DNA of 64,000 nucleotides from Tipula vernalis (Eukaryota > Arthropoda > Insecta > Diptera > Tipulidae): NCBI GenBank assembly GCA_958295665.1, contig OY282560.1:48174333-48238332 (forward strand), written 5' to 3'. Made by a program: the position numbers and the translations under genes. The stretch's first letter is position 1. The number at the start of each line of letters is the position of its first letter. The notes beneath the pieces were generated by a model. That model was not told the DNA's origin, searched no databases, and saw only the letters and a program-made list of their open reading frames with translations. Of this stretch, positions 54,349 to 63,359 are shown in pieces.

Positions 54349-57300
54349 TCATACAATGCTGTCAGCCGAGCCTGGAAGTGGAGAAGGAGGTCTGTTGGGT
54401 ATTCGTCTTCCCCTTATTTTGCATGTAATCCAGCTGATTCCTATAGCTAAGCAACTCCAAAATATCACGTGAATCATCGTATAATGGTGAACGTGATGAA
54501 TGTTCTGATGGATAGGTAGTACTTCCTTCTCCCTCAACTCATTCAACTGGTTCTCCAGCTCAGTTGTTTCTGGTGTAGTCAACAAGTTTAAATCGTTGTG
54601 AGCCATGTTCTTCTTTATCGATGTAACCAAATCGTGCAAATTATGGGCACCATGCATTAAATGTGCTGTTTCATATAACATTTTTTTGATGCTATGCTGA
54701 GCGGTCCCTATGGCAATAATTTGAATATTGGCGTCTCGTAACACACAGCCGGCTTCGATTTCTACTATACCGGAACCACGAAAGATGTAAGGCTGTATTC
54801 TGGAATCACATATGACATCAACAGTAGTTTCGTTTGGTACCACATATATCCACTGATTTGGGACATGAAGTTTAATCCAATGGTTGGTAGCGTTTATTGT
54901 TCTAATGTTGCATGTTGTGTCTAACCCGTCCTTCCGTTGCAAAATGGCTATCTCACATTGATTAGGGTCATTCAGGGAAATAATAGGTGACACTTCACAC
55001 AAAAATTGCTTATGTTGGAACATATGGCATCGGTTTACATCTTCTTTTGTCATCAACGCGAAATGTTCGCGCCGATTGTCCATGGCCAAATAGTCAGTTG
55101 AAGGGACAATGTGTGACTGCGTGTTTCCATGAGCAATATCTGGTACAGGAATTATAGCTATAAGCGTATAATCCCATGCAAACGAAAGTGGTATTATGAT
55201 TTCAATTATTACATACTTCTGGGTTACTCGGCTGCGTACGGTCATACTTTGGTACACATGACGGAGGTCATGAATATTGTGGCCCGGAAGAGTAACGGTT
55301 GTTGGCACGTGTTGTCGGATCACTTGCAGCTCTTCTTCTAGCTGAGTTGGTGTAAGTATGGACGGGTGCAGAATGTCTAGATGAACATGATGAACCACGT
55401 CAAGTAAGCCTTGCTGTGTATCCTCAAGGCTCTTAAGCACTAAAGTCATTTCAAGCAAGTTTATAAACACTGAGCGCACTCTATCTTCATATGTTCTATA
55501 TTCCTGTAGCAGCATCATATCCTGTCGCAGACGATGTTGTTCCTTGATTAAGTTGTTTATCGCTGTGATGGTAAGGTTGGAGTTATGTCTCACTAACTTT
55601 ACGGTGTTATCTATTACGCTTGTTTGATTTTTTATCAGACCCAATAGATGATTCTCGTTGTTGCCAATTGCCTCAAACTGAGCCTCGTATATTTCAGCCT
55701 CACGCTGACTAAGAACTCCGAACATGTCCCCTAGTACCAGGCCGACGGTATCTCCGAAACCGCGTTTTACCCGTCTCCGATCCTGATTGCTTTCAAACAA
55801 TAGCACATTATCTGCGATCAAATTATTGTATTGCCATAGGAGTTGTTGGAGCATGATGTTACAACTTAGATTAAGCTCCGCGCACACCGTTGTTAACTCG
55901 GTGTGAGCTTGCTTAAAATTCTCAATTTCATCCCAGTAGCTGCTCAGGTTGTAATGAACTACTAATGTCCATCTCATTGCCACAATTTCGAGCTTGCCTA
56001 ATTCCTCGAAATGTATTCCGGTGGACTTGTTGAATGGAGTAATCCGGATGTCTGCTTGTGCTAACCCCAGAAGGCAGCAAAAAGAGAAAATTGCAAGAGC
56101 TACTTGGTTTGCTCTACCTAGCTTTGCTCGTCGCTGAGGTTGTTGCCTGGGAGCAGCGTTGTTACTGCTAGGTAATGCGTTGCTGACTTTTTCTTGTCTA
56201 GGACCTGCGCTGTTACTGCTAGCGGAGCCGTTGTCAATATATGGTGCAGGTGCTGCATCACTAAGTTCTTTCTCAATCGGAAGTTTGCATAATTTGACAA
56301 TTGGTCTTTTGTATGTCGCATCCTGGCATTTAATTGTTGCGACTCTAACTAGGTCATCCCTGCCAGCATGAACCTCAAGAACACGTCCCAATTTCCATCG
56401 AGTGGCAGGTAGCTGATCATCTTTTAATAGTACTAGATCGTGTACTTTTAGATTGGGTTGGACATTTTTCCATTTATACCGCTGTTGTAGTTGGTGAATG
56501 TACTCGGATGACCAGCGTTTCCAATATTGTTGTACCATTTGTTCAATCATGAGCCATCTTGAATTTAACCCAATGGCTTCGATGCTCGCAGATGGTGGCG
56601 CCTTGAGTGCATCACCGATAAGAAAATGCCCTGGTGTTAGTGCTGTTAGATCAGAAGGATCATTTGAAAGTGCTATTAATGGCCTGGAGTTGAGACATGC
56701 CTCGATTTGGCTGGTTACCGTGTACAGTTCTTCAAATGTTAATGTGGATTCTCCTACAACCCTCTTGAGATGGAATTTTACTGATTTTATTCCTGCTTCC
56801 CAAATGCCTCCGAAGTGAGGAGCATGAGGTGGTATGAAATGCCAGTTAGTACCATCAACAGCTATCATAGCGGCGATGTCGGTTGGTAGTGATTTTATGG
56901 CGGTGTGATGATTCTTCTTTAATACAGCATCAGCTCCAACGAAATAAGTTCCGTTGTCGGAGTAAATATCCGTGCATAAGCCTCGTCTGGACACGAATCG
57001 TTTGTAGGCGGCAATGAATGCTGCTGTTGTTAAGCAGCTAACTATCTCGATATGAATAGCTTTTGTTACCATGCATATGAATAGAGCTATGTATCCTTTA
57101 TATGACTTGTAACCTCTTCCTCTAGTTGTCCTTAATTGGATGGGACCAGCATAGTCGATTCCTGTTTTTGCGAATGCTCTTCCTGGCTGAACCCTAGCTG
57201 CTGGTAAGATGCCCATTAGTTGATCCGATATGTGTTGTTTGTAGCGGAAACATTTTAGACATTTTCGCACTACATTGCGGACAGCACGCTTACCATCTAT

Positions 57301-58317
57301 AACCCAGTATTTGTTTCTTAAGTGTGCTAAAGTCAACTGAGTACCACCGTGCATCGTGTTACGGTGGGTTTCTTCAATGATTCGTAGTGTGATAATATTA
57401 TGGCTGTCCAAAATGATCGGATATCGGCTGGAAGCATTTACACGTAACAGGCCGTCATCGCCTGCCATTGGGTTCAATGACGCAAGCCTGCTTTTGTTGT
57501 TAATTTTTCTTGCAAACTTGAGGCAGAGAACTTCATCATGAAAATCTTGTTCTTGCATGATTCTGAGGATTGTAGTTTCCGCGTCCTGGAGTTCTTGATT
57601 TGATGGCACTTCATTCCATTGGTTTGCAAGTTTATTACGATTAATGAAACGTTTACAGTACGCGATGATCCGTTTCAATTTGTTGATGTTGGAATGGCGC
57701 TTGAATAGTGCTGCAAACGGGTTGGCTTCTTTTACTGCGATGAATGCTTGCACGACCTTTTCCTCTAAGTCATTTGGTTCTAATACCACCAGGTTTTCTG
57801 GTGTAGGTGTATCTGATATTACCTCGTTTTGAAGAAAGTCAGGTCCCTTCCACCAGAAATGGTTGTTTGCCAGCGCCAGTGGGGTTGTTCCACGTGATGC
57901 TATGTCCGCCGGGTTGTCACTTGACTTCACATGATTCCATGTTGTTGTTGGTAACATACTATTTATAGCCGATATTCTATTTGCCACAAATGTTTGGAAC
58001 CGGTTTGGTTCCCCCTTTATCCAACACAATGTAATTGTTGAATCGGACCAGGCATACGTTTTGACGTTATTGAGTCCCATAGCACTCTGAACATGATTCA
58101 TCAGTTTTGCCAATAGCAATGCTGCGTTTAACTCAAGACGTGGAATTGACAGCTTTGTTTTGATAGGGGCCACTCGTGTTTTTGACATTAATAAGTTTGT
58201 GGTAATGTTGCCCATACTGTCGATGTTTCGGCAATATACCACGGCAGCGTATGCCATCTCTGATGCATCTGCAAATCCGTGAAGCTCAACTGATGACTCC
58301 CTCGATATACCAATCCA
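54349..58317 (-). CDS. BEL-C RNase H, integrase and env-like segment
   Basis: This is the same frame, up to a TGA at 54349-54351. RNase H: ELHGFADASEMAYAAVVYC, PRLELNAALLLAKL, AYAWSDSTITLCW, SSDNPADIASRG. Integrase: HRNTMHGGTQLTLAHL with KCLKCF, then the core with GIDYAGPIQL (Asp), DIYSDNGTYFVGA (Asp) and HFGGIWEAGIKSV (Glu). A DUF5641-like tail follows (VHDLVLLKDDQLPATRWKLG). From about codon 1910 an env-like part follows: hydrophobic leader (LAIFSFCCLLGLAQA), basic cleavage-type site RRRVKR, then GFGDTVGLVLGDMFGVL (fusion-peptide-like), several N-x-S/T sites and a C-terminal membrane segment (VIFWSCLAIGISWITC) with a basic tail. Key residues of RNase H and integrase are present. Confidence 0.93.
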   Translation of the reverse strand, partial: WIGISRESSVELHGFADASEMAYAAVVYCRNIDSMGNITTNLLMSKTRVAPIKTKLSIPRLELNAALLLAKLMNHVQSAMGLNNVKTYAWSDSTITLCWIKGEPNRFQTFVANRISAINSMLPTTTWNHVKSSDNPADIASRGTTPLALANNHFWWKGPDFLQNEVISDTPTPENLVVLEPNDLEEKVVQAFIAVKEANPFAALFKRHSNINKLKRIIAYCKRFINRNKLANQWNEVPSNQELQDAETTILRIMQEQDFHDEVLCLKFARKINNKSRLASLNPMAGDDGLLRVNASSRYPIILDSHNIITLRIIEETHRNTMHGGTQLTLAHLRNKYWVIDGKRAVRNVVRKCLKCFRYKQHISDQLMGILPAARVQPGRAFAKTGIDYAGPIQLRTTRGRGYKSYKGYIALFICMVTKAIHIEIVSCLTTAAFIAAYKRFVSRRGLCTDIYSDNGTYFVGADAVLKKNHHTAIKSLPTDIAAMIAVDGTNWHFIPPHAPHFGGIWEAGIKSVKFHLKRVVGESTLTFEELYTVTSQIEACLNSRPLIALSNDPSDLTALTPGHFLIGDALKAPPSASIEAIGLNSRWLMIEQMVQQYWKRWSSEYIHQLQQRYKWKNVQPNLKVHDLVLLKDDQLPATRWKLGRVLEVHAGRDDLVRVATIKCQDATYKRPIVKLCKLPIEKELSDAAPAPYIDNGSASSNSAGPRQEKVSNALPSSNNAAPRQQPQRRAKLGRANQVALAIFSFCCLLGLAQADIRITPFNKSTGIHFEELGKLEIVAMRWTLVVHYNLSSYWDEIENFKQAHTELTTVCAELNLSCNIMLQQLLWQYNNLIADNVLLFESNQDRRRVKRGFGDTVGLVLGDMFGVLSQREAEIYEAQFEAIGNNENHLLGLIKNQTSVIDNTVKLVRHNSNLTITAINNLIKEQHRLRQDMMLLQEYRTYEDRVRSVFINLLEMTLVLKSLEDTQQGLLDVVHHVHLDILHPSILTPTQLEEELQVIRQHVPTTVTLPGHNIHDLRHVYQSMTVRSRVTQKYVIIEIIIPLSFAWDYTLIAIIPVPDIAHGNTQSHIVPSTDYLAMDNRREHFALMTKEDVNRCHMFQHKQFLCEVSPIISLNDPNQCEIAILQRKDGLDTTCNIRTINATNHWIKLHVPNQWIYVVPNETTVDVICDSRIQPYIFRGSGIVEIEAGCVLRDANIQIIAIGTAQHSIKKMLYETAHLMHGAHNLHDLVTSIKKNMAHNDLNLLTTPETTELENQLNELREKEVLPIHQNIHHVHHYTMIHVIFWSCLAIGISWITCKIRGRRIPNRPPSPLPGSADSIV

Positions 58318-58629
58318 TCAAGGAATTGCAATCTCCGTCATTATTGACATCTCCTCTTTGTACTTAACCCAGCTAGTGTTTAATTTTGCTGGTAATGATT
58401 CATCCCAATCTATTCCAATTCTCCAAGCTTCTTGCATCATCAGTTTGGCCGTGATGGTTATTGGTGATAGCCATCCTATGGGGTCGAATAATTTTGAGGA
58501 ATCTGATAACAATGAACGCTTTGTTGGATTGCAATCGGATAGATGCAATTCGGATACATCGAACTTAAAAACGTCCACAAGGGGATGATATATTATCCCT
58601 AAGGTTTTGACGGAATCATTTAGCTTGAT
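58318..58629 (-). CDS. BEL-C RT-RNase H linker segment between two stops
   Basis: It continues in the same frame after the TAA, without a shift, up to a TGA at 58318-58320: GIIYHPLVDVFKFD, SSKLFDPIGWLSPITITAKL and AWRIGIDWDESLPAKL. This is the A17-type linker present in all BEL pol proteins. It has no start of its own. Both stops are single codons in an otherwise open frame, so they are likely recent point mutations, or less likely suppressed stops. Confidence 0.9.
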   Translation of the reverse strand: MKLNDSVKTLGIIYHPLVDVFKFDVSELHLSDCNPTKRSLLSDSSKLFDPIGWLSPITITAKLMMQEAWRIGIDWDESLPAKLNTSWVKYKEEMSIMTEIAIP

Positions 58630-61600
58630 TTATAGGTTGCCTGTACGATGCAATTCACTGGGAATATGATCCAGAACCGCCGCAGAATTCGAAGCCCATT
58701 TCCTTAGAGTCATTCCGCCTAGCTCCGTGAGAGTCCTTAGCTGATTCACGGCCAATATTATTTCCGCCTTGCTGTCACCTCCAGTTAAAAGATCATCTAC
58801 GTACAAATCTGATGATAGAATTTTAGCAGCGGTTGGATAGATACTGCTATTATCTTCTGCTAGTTTTAATAACGCTCTTACGGCTAAGAAGCTGGCAGCG
58901 GTAGTGCCATATGTAACAGTGTTTAGTCTGTAGGTGGCCATAGGTTTTGTTGGATCATTTCGCCATAATATGCGCTGAAAATCTCGATCCCGTTTATGAA
59001 TCCAAATTTGTCTGTACATTTTTTCGATATCAGCGGTTATGACGAATTTGTGTCTACGCCACCGGAGGAGAATGTCAACTAAGTCCTCTTGCAATTTTGG
59101 GCCAGTCATCATTAAATCATTTAGTGACACTCCCGTAGTTGTTTTTGCAGAAGCGTCGAAAACGACCCGGAGTTTGGTAGTTGTACTATCTTGCTTTATA
59201 ATGCCATGATGTGGTATATAATAGCTTTCACTCGCTTTCAAGCGTTCAGACTCTGTGTTGATTATCTTCATATGTTTTAGGTCAATGTATTCCTGCATGA
59301 ACTGATGATAATTCTGCTTGAAAGATGCATCCTTGTCGAACTTTCTTTCGAGCTGTAATAATCTGGCTACCGCTGTTCGTCTTGACTCCCCCAAGTTGAT
59401 ATTATTTGTCTTAAATGGAATCCTCACCATGTATCTTCCATCGGGGCAGTGCTCTACAGTTGACTCAAAATGTGACTCAATCTTGATTTCTTCCTCAGTG
59501 CGGCTCCTTTCCTCTGGAATATTGTCGTTTTCGATGAATAATTTTAGTTGTTCCTCAATCGTCTTGGTAGTCACCATGCTTGTTATTGTTTGGTCTGCAA
59601 GGGCTCCTAAGTTGCCAATAATGGTCCACCCAAATTCCGTACGTTGAGCCATGGGTTCATGGCGTTCTCCCTTCAGGATATCGTTGGTTACCAATAATGG
59701 GTAATAGTCCGCACCAATTACCAGGTCAATGGGTTGTGACATATTGTATTGTGGATCCGCTAACTGTATGTTGTGGAGATGCTTCCATTTGTCGACATTG
59801 ATGTTGGTCTCAGGAAGCTGTTGCGCCAGTTTATCAAATATTAAGGCATCGATATTCAAACGAAAACCTCCAAAGAATCTTGGTGCTATCTCGACGTTGA
59901 TAGTCTGCCGACATATGCCAGCATTATTTCCGCCTATACCCGAAATGTTGACGTGGGTTTTTTGTCTTCTAATATTCAATAGGTTGGCAGCCTTTGATGA
60001 TATTAAAGTGGCTTGAGATCCAGAATCTATCAAGGCCCTTAACAAGATGATCTGCCCATTGCTAGTTGTTGCTTTAATTAGTGCAGTTGGTAATAGCACA
60101 GGTCCTTGTTGGTTGACCAGGAAAGTCTTAGCTGTGCTCATGCTCGTTGTAGCGGCGTTGTTGCAATGCAGAAGGGTGTGATGTTGCCCCTTGCAGACAA
60201 TACATACTGCCGCTCTACAATCACCTCTCTTATGAGCTTGGGAGAGGCAACGAACACAGCGGCCGGACTCATTTATCAACCTTGCTCTATCCAGTGTCGA
60301 CATTTCCCTGAATTGGCTGCATTGATCCAGCCTGTGATTTTCTCTGCAAGGTTTGACCAGACATTTGTTGATGGACGTCGCTGCAACCACTCTATTTAAT
60401 GGTGGCATGGTCAGTGGAGGTGCTCTTACCGTTGTTGGTTTGGCGCTCCCCATGGTTTCCAAAGACTGGAATCTTCTCTCCATAAAATTGAAGTATTCTT
60501 TTATGTTTGGAACTTCTCGAGGTTTGGCTAATGTTGTTTCATACAGCCTAGCGGTATCGGGATCTAACTTCTTTAGCAATATAAATGCCACAAATGACTC
60601 AAATGGGATGGACATTTGTAATCGTTCTATATTGTGTAACATCTCCTTTGCAGTATCGTGATGGTTACGAATTGCCCCGGCAGTGGCTACTTGTATGGTT
60701 GGTAATGACAACAATGTGTTGAAATACTTGCTCGCCAATAATCTTGGATTTTCAAATCTTGCCTGAAGCAAGTCCCAGGCCGCTCTGTAATTCTCACCCG
60801 TTGTTGATAGGTGACGGATCAGCTGGGCCGCACTCTTCTGAACGTGAGATTTTAGGTACGTCATTTTCACCGTATCGGAAATTTTCTTATTCCTATGAAT
60901 AACTTCGGTAAAAATGTCGTTGAATGAACTCCACTGCTCATAATCTCCGGAAAAAGTGGGAATTTCCACTTTTGGGAGCTTGGTACAACCTGTTGAAACT
61001 TCTTTTGCCTCAATCTGAGCTTGCTGCAGTCGAATAATTGTTGTTTCCACTTTATCCTGCAAGGTGTCATGGTAGTTGTTTATGAAATAATTATCTGTCC
61101 GATGTTCTTCCTCTGACTCCACCATGATAGTAGTGTGCAGCTCATCAATTTGGTCTACTCCCTTTTGCAACTGATGAACCTTTAGTTGCACATATTCCTT
61201 TGTAACTTCTCCCGTTTCTAAGGCGTAATCAATTGACCCGATTTTTTTGTACAATTGACGCATTAGCACGTCCTGTTTTTTTAGCAACTGCCTGATGCCA
61301 TGTCCATCAGATGCGTCTCGCTCGTTGCCATGTAGCGATGAATGTTGTTGGGGTTCATCGCTTTCACTTTGCTTCGGCTCTGCCCCCTCGTTGTTGTTTG
61401 ACGGAGCATAGGTTTTTGCACCGAAACCCGGGATATCGGGTGGCGTAACCACAAACTCGTCATATCCGCTGATATCGAATTGCTGAAGTTGTGAAATATC
61501 CGCCGTCGATATTGTTGGTGTTAATGGAGGTCCGGCGTTTAACCGTTGGCGCATGTCAGCTATCAGAATCTCGTAATTCTCCGAAACTTCTTTCCTCTTT

Positions 61601-61848
61601 TTGAGGTATGGATGACTTGAATCTAGCGGTGGCTCTGCAGCACGAATTTCTTCGTCGCCTGCCAAATACTTCACGTATAAAGCCTTTACCTTTGCTATCC
61701 GCGATTCCAAGTACGACTTAGTTTTGCGGGATAAGCTATCTTTGCCATAATTTCTCTGCAACGTTGTTATTTCTTCGGCAATTTCTGCCTGCAGCCGTAG
61801 TTTGCTCTCCATGTTGTTAATTAATTTACGCTGGTTGTGGCGTATCAA
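58630..61848 (-). CDS. BEL-C gag-protease-reverse transcriptase segment
   Basis: From ATG 61848 an open run of 1,072 codons ends at an in-frame TAA (58630-58632). An acidic coiled N-terminus (1-280) is followed by the BEL gag domain (about 290-440: KLPKVEIPTFSGDYEQW, QLIRHLSTTGENYRAAW). A cysteine-rich region (about 495-565) includes RCVRCLSQAHKRGDC and CIVCKGQHHTLLHC. The aspartic protease (about 585-750) has its active site at ALIDSGSQATLIS. The RT (about 810-1072) includes VVFDASAKTT, ITADIEKMYRQIWI and LYVDDLLTGG, with YVDD at 58792-58803. All catalytic motifs look intact. The Met 12 codons in could also be the start. The stop falls after the RT palm. Confidence 0.95.
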   Translation of the reverse strand: MIRHNQRKLINNMESKLRLQAEIAEEITTLQRNYGKDSLSRKTKSYLESRIAKVKALYVKYLAGDEEIRAAEPPLDSSHPYLKKRKEVSENYEILIADMRQRLNAGPPLTPTISTADISQLQQFDISGYDEFVVTPPDIPGFGAKTYAPSNNNEGAEPKQSESDEPQQHSSLHGNERDASDGHGIRQLLKKQDVLMRQLYKKIGSIDYALETGEVTKEYVQLKVHQLQKGVDQIDELHTTIMVESEEEHRTDNYFINNYHDTLQDKVETTIIRLQQAQIEAKEVSTGCTKLPKVEIPTFSGDYEQWSSFNDIFTEVIHRNKKISDTVKMTYLKSHVQKSAAQLIRHLSTTGENYRAAWDLLQARFENPRLLASKYFNTLLSLPTIQVATAGAIRNHHDTAKEMLHNIERLQMSIPFESFVAFILLKKLDPDTARLYETTLAKPREVPNIKEYFNFMERRFQSLETMGSAKPTTVRAPPLTMPPLNRVVAATSINKCLVKPCRENHRLDQCSQFREMSTLDRARLINESGRCVRCLSQAHKRGDCRAAVCIVCKGQHHTLLHCNNAATTSMSTAKTFLVNQQGPVLLPTALIKATTSNGQIILLRALIDSGSQATLISSKAANLLNIRRQKTHVNISGIGGNNAGICRQTINVEIAPRFFGGFRLNIDALIFDKLAQQLPETNINVDKWKHLHNIQLADPQYNMSQPIDLVIGADYYPLLVTNDILKGERHEPMAQRTEFGWTIIGNLGALADQTITSMVTTKTIEEQLKLFIENDNIPEERSRTEEEIKIESHFESTVEHCPDGRYMVRIPFKTNNINLGESRRTAVARLLQLERKFDKDASFKQNYHQFMQEYIDLKHMKIINTESERLKASESYYIPHHGIIKQDSTTTKLRVVFDASAKTTTGVSLNDLMMTGPKLQEDLVDILLRWRRHKFVITADIEKMYRQIWIHKRDRDFQRILWRNDPTKPMATYRLNTVTYGTTAASFLAVRALLKLAEDNSSIYPTAAKILSSDLYVDDLLTGGDSKAEIILAVNQLRTLTELGGMTLRKWASNSAAVLDHIPSELHRTGNL

Positions 61849-62109
61849 ATTTTTGCTGCCGTTACGTCTGGAACGACGTCAACCGCAGTCTTTCCCGATT
61901 GTTGTTATCGGCTCGGGAAATGCGCTCTGTGTAGCGCTTGTTGATTTGCAGATGGTTCGTCTCGAACGACGTCAATACCTGCTTGTCCGACTTGTTGTTT
62001 TACTAGCCTCGGAATTTGGCTCCTCTTGTGGTAAAGATGGCACTGAATATCCGATTGTTGTTGACTGGCTTCGGACTTGCTGATTGCGGAATACGCTCTT
62101 TGTAGCGCA
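61849..62109 (-). other. BEL-C leader with imperfect duplication
   Basis: Between primer site and ATG the leader contains paired blocks about 155 bp apart on plus: CCGATTGTTGTT at 61896 and 62051, each followed by CGG-TC/TTCGG and by GCGCTCTnTGTAGCGC-type words. TCTnGAACGACGTCAA occurs at about 61867 and 61961. Packaging or dimer signals may lie here, but that is inference. Confidence 0.5.
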
Positions 62110-62126
62110 TTCGGCTCGAAGGACCA
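62110..62126 (-). promoter_or_regulatory. BEL-C tRNA primer binding site
   Basis: TGGTCCTTCGAGCCGAA on the minus strand begins immediately after the LTR end, with no spacer. The first 14 bases equal those of BEL-A (6657-6673). The tRNA species is not assigned here. Confidence 0.85.
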
Positions 62127-62548
62127 TGAAAAACTCAAGCCTCTGCTTTGAATTTGTGGGAGTATTAGCCTGGTTACCAGGAAAGGGCCAAGCGAATACT
62201 CGAGAGAACTTTTAATTAAACTAGTTTAACGTTCGTTTTAATTCTGCTTTATTTTACCATATTCCGTGCTATTTATACAAAATGTGATACATTCTACACT
62301 ACATTCTACATTCTATATGTTATGTATGTACAGAATATATACATAACATATACTAATTTTCTCACATTATCAAAAAGTGCAAAAAATATATAATTTATAT
62401 ACAAAATGCATATTGAGCATTTTGAGGTAACATGAAACATGTACACATTAATATAATTTTAAATATAAAAAGATAAGTTTAATACAAAATGCATATTGAA
62501 CATTTTGAGATAACATAATTTTAAAACCTGTTGATCCGTGATTCAACA
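62127..62548 (-). repeat. BEL-C 5' LTR
   Basis: 422 bp, starting TG and ending CA on the plus strand, which on the minus strand is also TG...CA. On the minus strand it carries the promoter and ends at the primer site. It holds two diverged direct copies of a 23 bp dyad, CAAAATGC-N7-GCATTTTG (62402-62424 intact, 62485-62507 with one change). It differs from the 3' LTR at two positions, both G-to-A on plus. Confidence 0.97.
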
Positions 62549-62553
62549 ACGAA
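62549..62553. repeat. BEL-C target site duplication (right copy)
   Basis: ACGAA follows the right LTR and equals 53901-53905 before the left LTR. A 5 bp perfect duplication is usual for BEL/Pao integrases and shows that the two LTRs belong to one insertion. Confidence 0.9.
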
Positions 62554-62930
62554 TTTTGTCTTAATACACGAGTGTGAAATTTTTCCGAAATTTGTCCTAA
62601 CTTTTTTCACTTGAGAATGTTAATTAAATTAAATCTCTCGTTATTATGAATTTTTGGTTTAAATTTGAGAATTTTGATGTTACCTGAATAAACAACATTT
62701 AAAAAAAAACATTTGTAATTTTTCAACGTCAAACAATAAAAAATATTTTATTTTAAGCTGCAAAATAGAATCTGGTAATCTATACAATATTTACAAAACA
62801 CACAAAGTCGCAGCAAGAGCAATTCGTAAGAATTCCGCCTGATCGAGAACTGGTCATTACCAGTAGTCCTTAAACATAAGTTATGGTCTATAAGATGTCT
62901 TTATAGTTCGCAAAATCTTGCCTCGCGTAC
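62554..62930. other. AT-rich interval, nothing assigned
   Basis: Host-side flank of the BEL insertion. AAATTTGTCC/GGACAAATTT-like words already appear here and become inverted pairs near 63256. No gene seen. Confidence 0.35.
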
Positions 62931-63146
62931 CTTTGGATTGGAAGCTTCCCCTATACGGTTCGTGAGATTTTCGATAATTTTCCATGACACTATTTCGAGT
63001 TATGGTCTTGAGAAATAACCCTTATGGGAGATTCGCGAGCGAAACTCTCACGAACCGTAAAGAAAACTTCAACAAATCCAATGCTATGCAACAACTGCTT
63101 GCGAATCACCCATAACGATTACCTCTAAGCACGTCATGGAATTTTT
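62931..63146. repeat. Interleaved inverted repeats (foldback element)
   Basis: Three inverted pairs overlap. ACGGTTCGTGAGA 62955-62967 pairs with 63046-63058 (perfect 13 bp). TTATGGGAGATTCGCGAGC 63022-63040 pairs with 63097-63115 (17 of 19). TTTTCCATGAC near 62979 pairs with GTCATGGAATTTT near 63133. The arms cross each other, so they cannot all pair at once. This looks like two nested foldback units or a decayed MITE. Confidence 0.5.
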
Positions 63147-63255
63147 TCGAACCCCTTACGATCGGTCTTCTCTCTTGATTGAAAATTCATAATTACGAGA
63201 TATTTTATTTATTAAAGCAATACATTCTCAGACGTAAAAAAATAGGACAATTTTT

Positions 63256-63297
63256 GGACAAACTTCACGCCCGTCGACAAATGCGTGAAGTTTGTCC
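63256..63297. repeat. Perfect 14 bp hairpin
   Basis: GGACAAACTTCACG (63256-63269) and CGTGAAGTTTGTCC (63284-63297) form a perfect stem with a 14 base loop. GAAGTTTGTCCCA and GGACAAACTTCAAG repeats follow at about 63298 and 63329. No T run follows, so it is not a terminator. It is probably part of a foldback repeat. Confidence 0.6.
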
Positions 63298-63359
63298 GAA
63301 GTTTGTCCCAAATTTTGTTTTTGTAATTTTAGGACAAACTTCAAGAGAATCTTGATACG

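Larger units (their letters stand above)
53906..62548 (-). mobile_element. Full-length BEL/Pao retrotransposon (BEL-C) with env-like domain
   Basis: Two 422 bp LTRs (53906-54327 and 62127-62548) start TGAAAAACTCAAGC and end GATTCAACA. The 5 bp ACGAA is present on both sides (53901-53905 and 62549-62553), a perfect target duplication. A primer site touches the right LTR and a purine tract touches the left one, so transcription runs on the minus strand. One long coding frame fills the interior with two in-frame stops. The LTRs differ at two positions by eye, which means a recent insertion. Confidence 0.97.

Noticed and set aside
55129..60661. Plus-strand frames of 70-110 codons across the BEL element
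   Set aside because: Antisense shadows of the long minus-strand coding frame, with no domains.
54349..61848. Large host gene
   Set aside because: LTRs, target duplication, primer site, purine tract and gag-pol-env domains show a retrotransposon.
63256..63297. Rho-independent type terminator
   Set aside because: No T run follows and the genome is eukaryotic; better explained as part of a foldback repeat.
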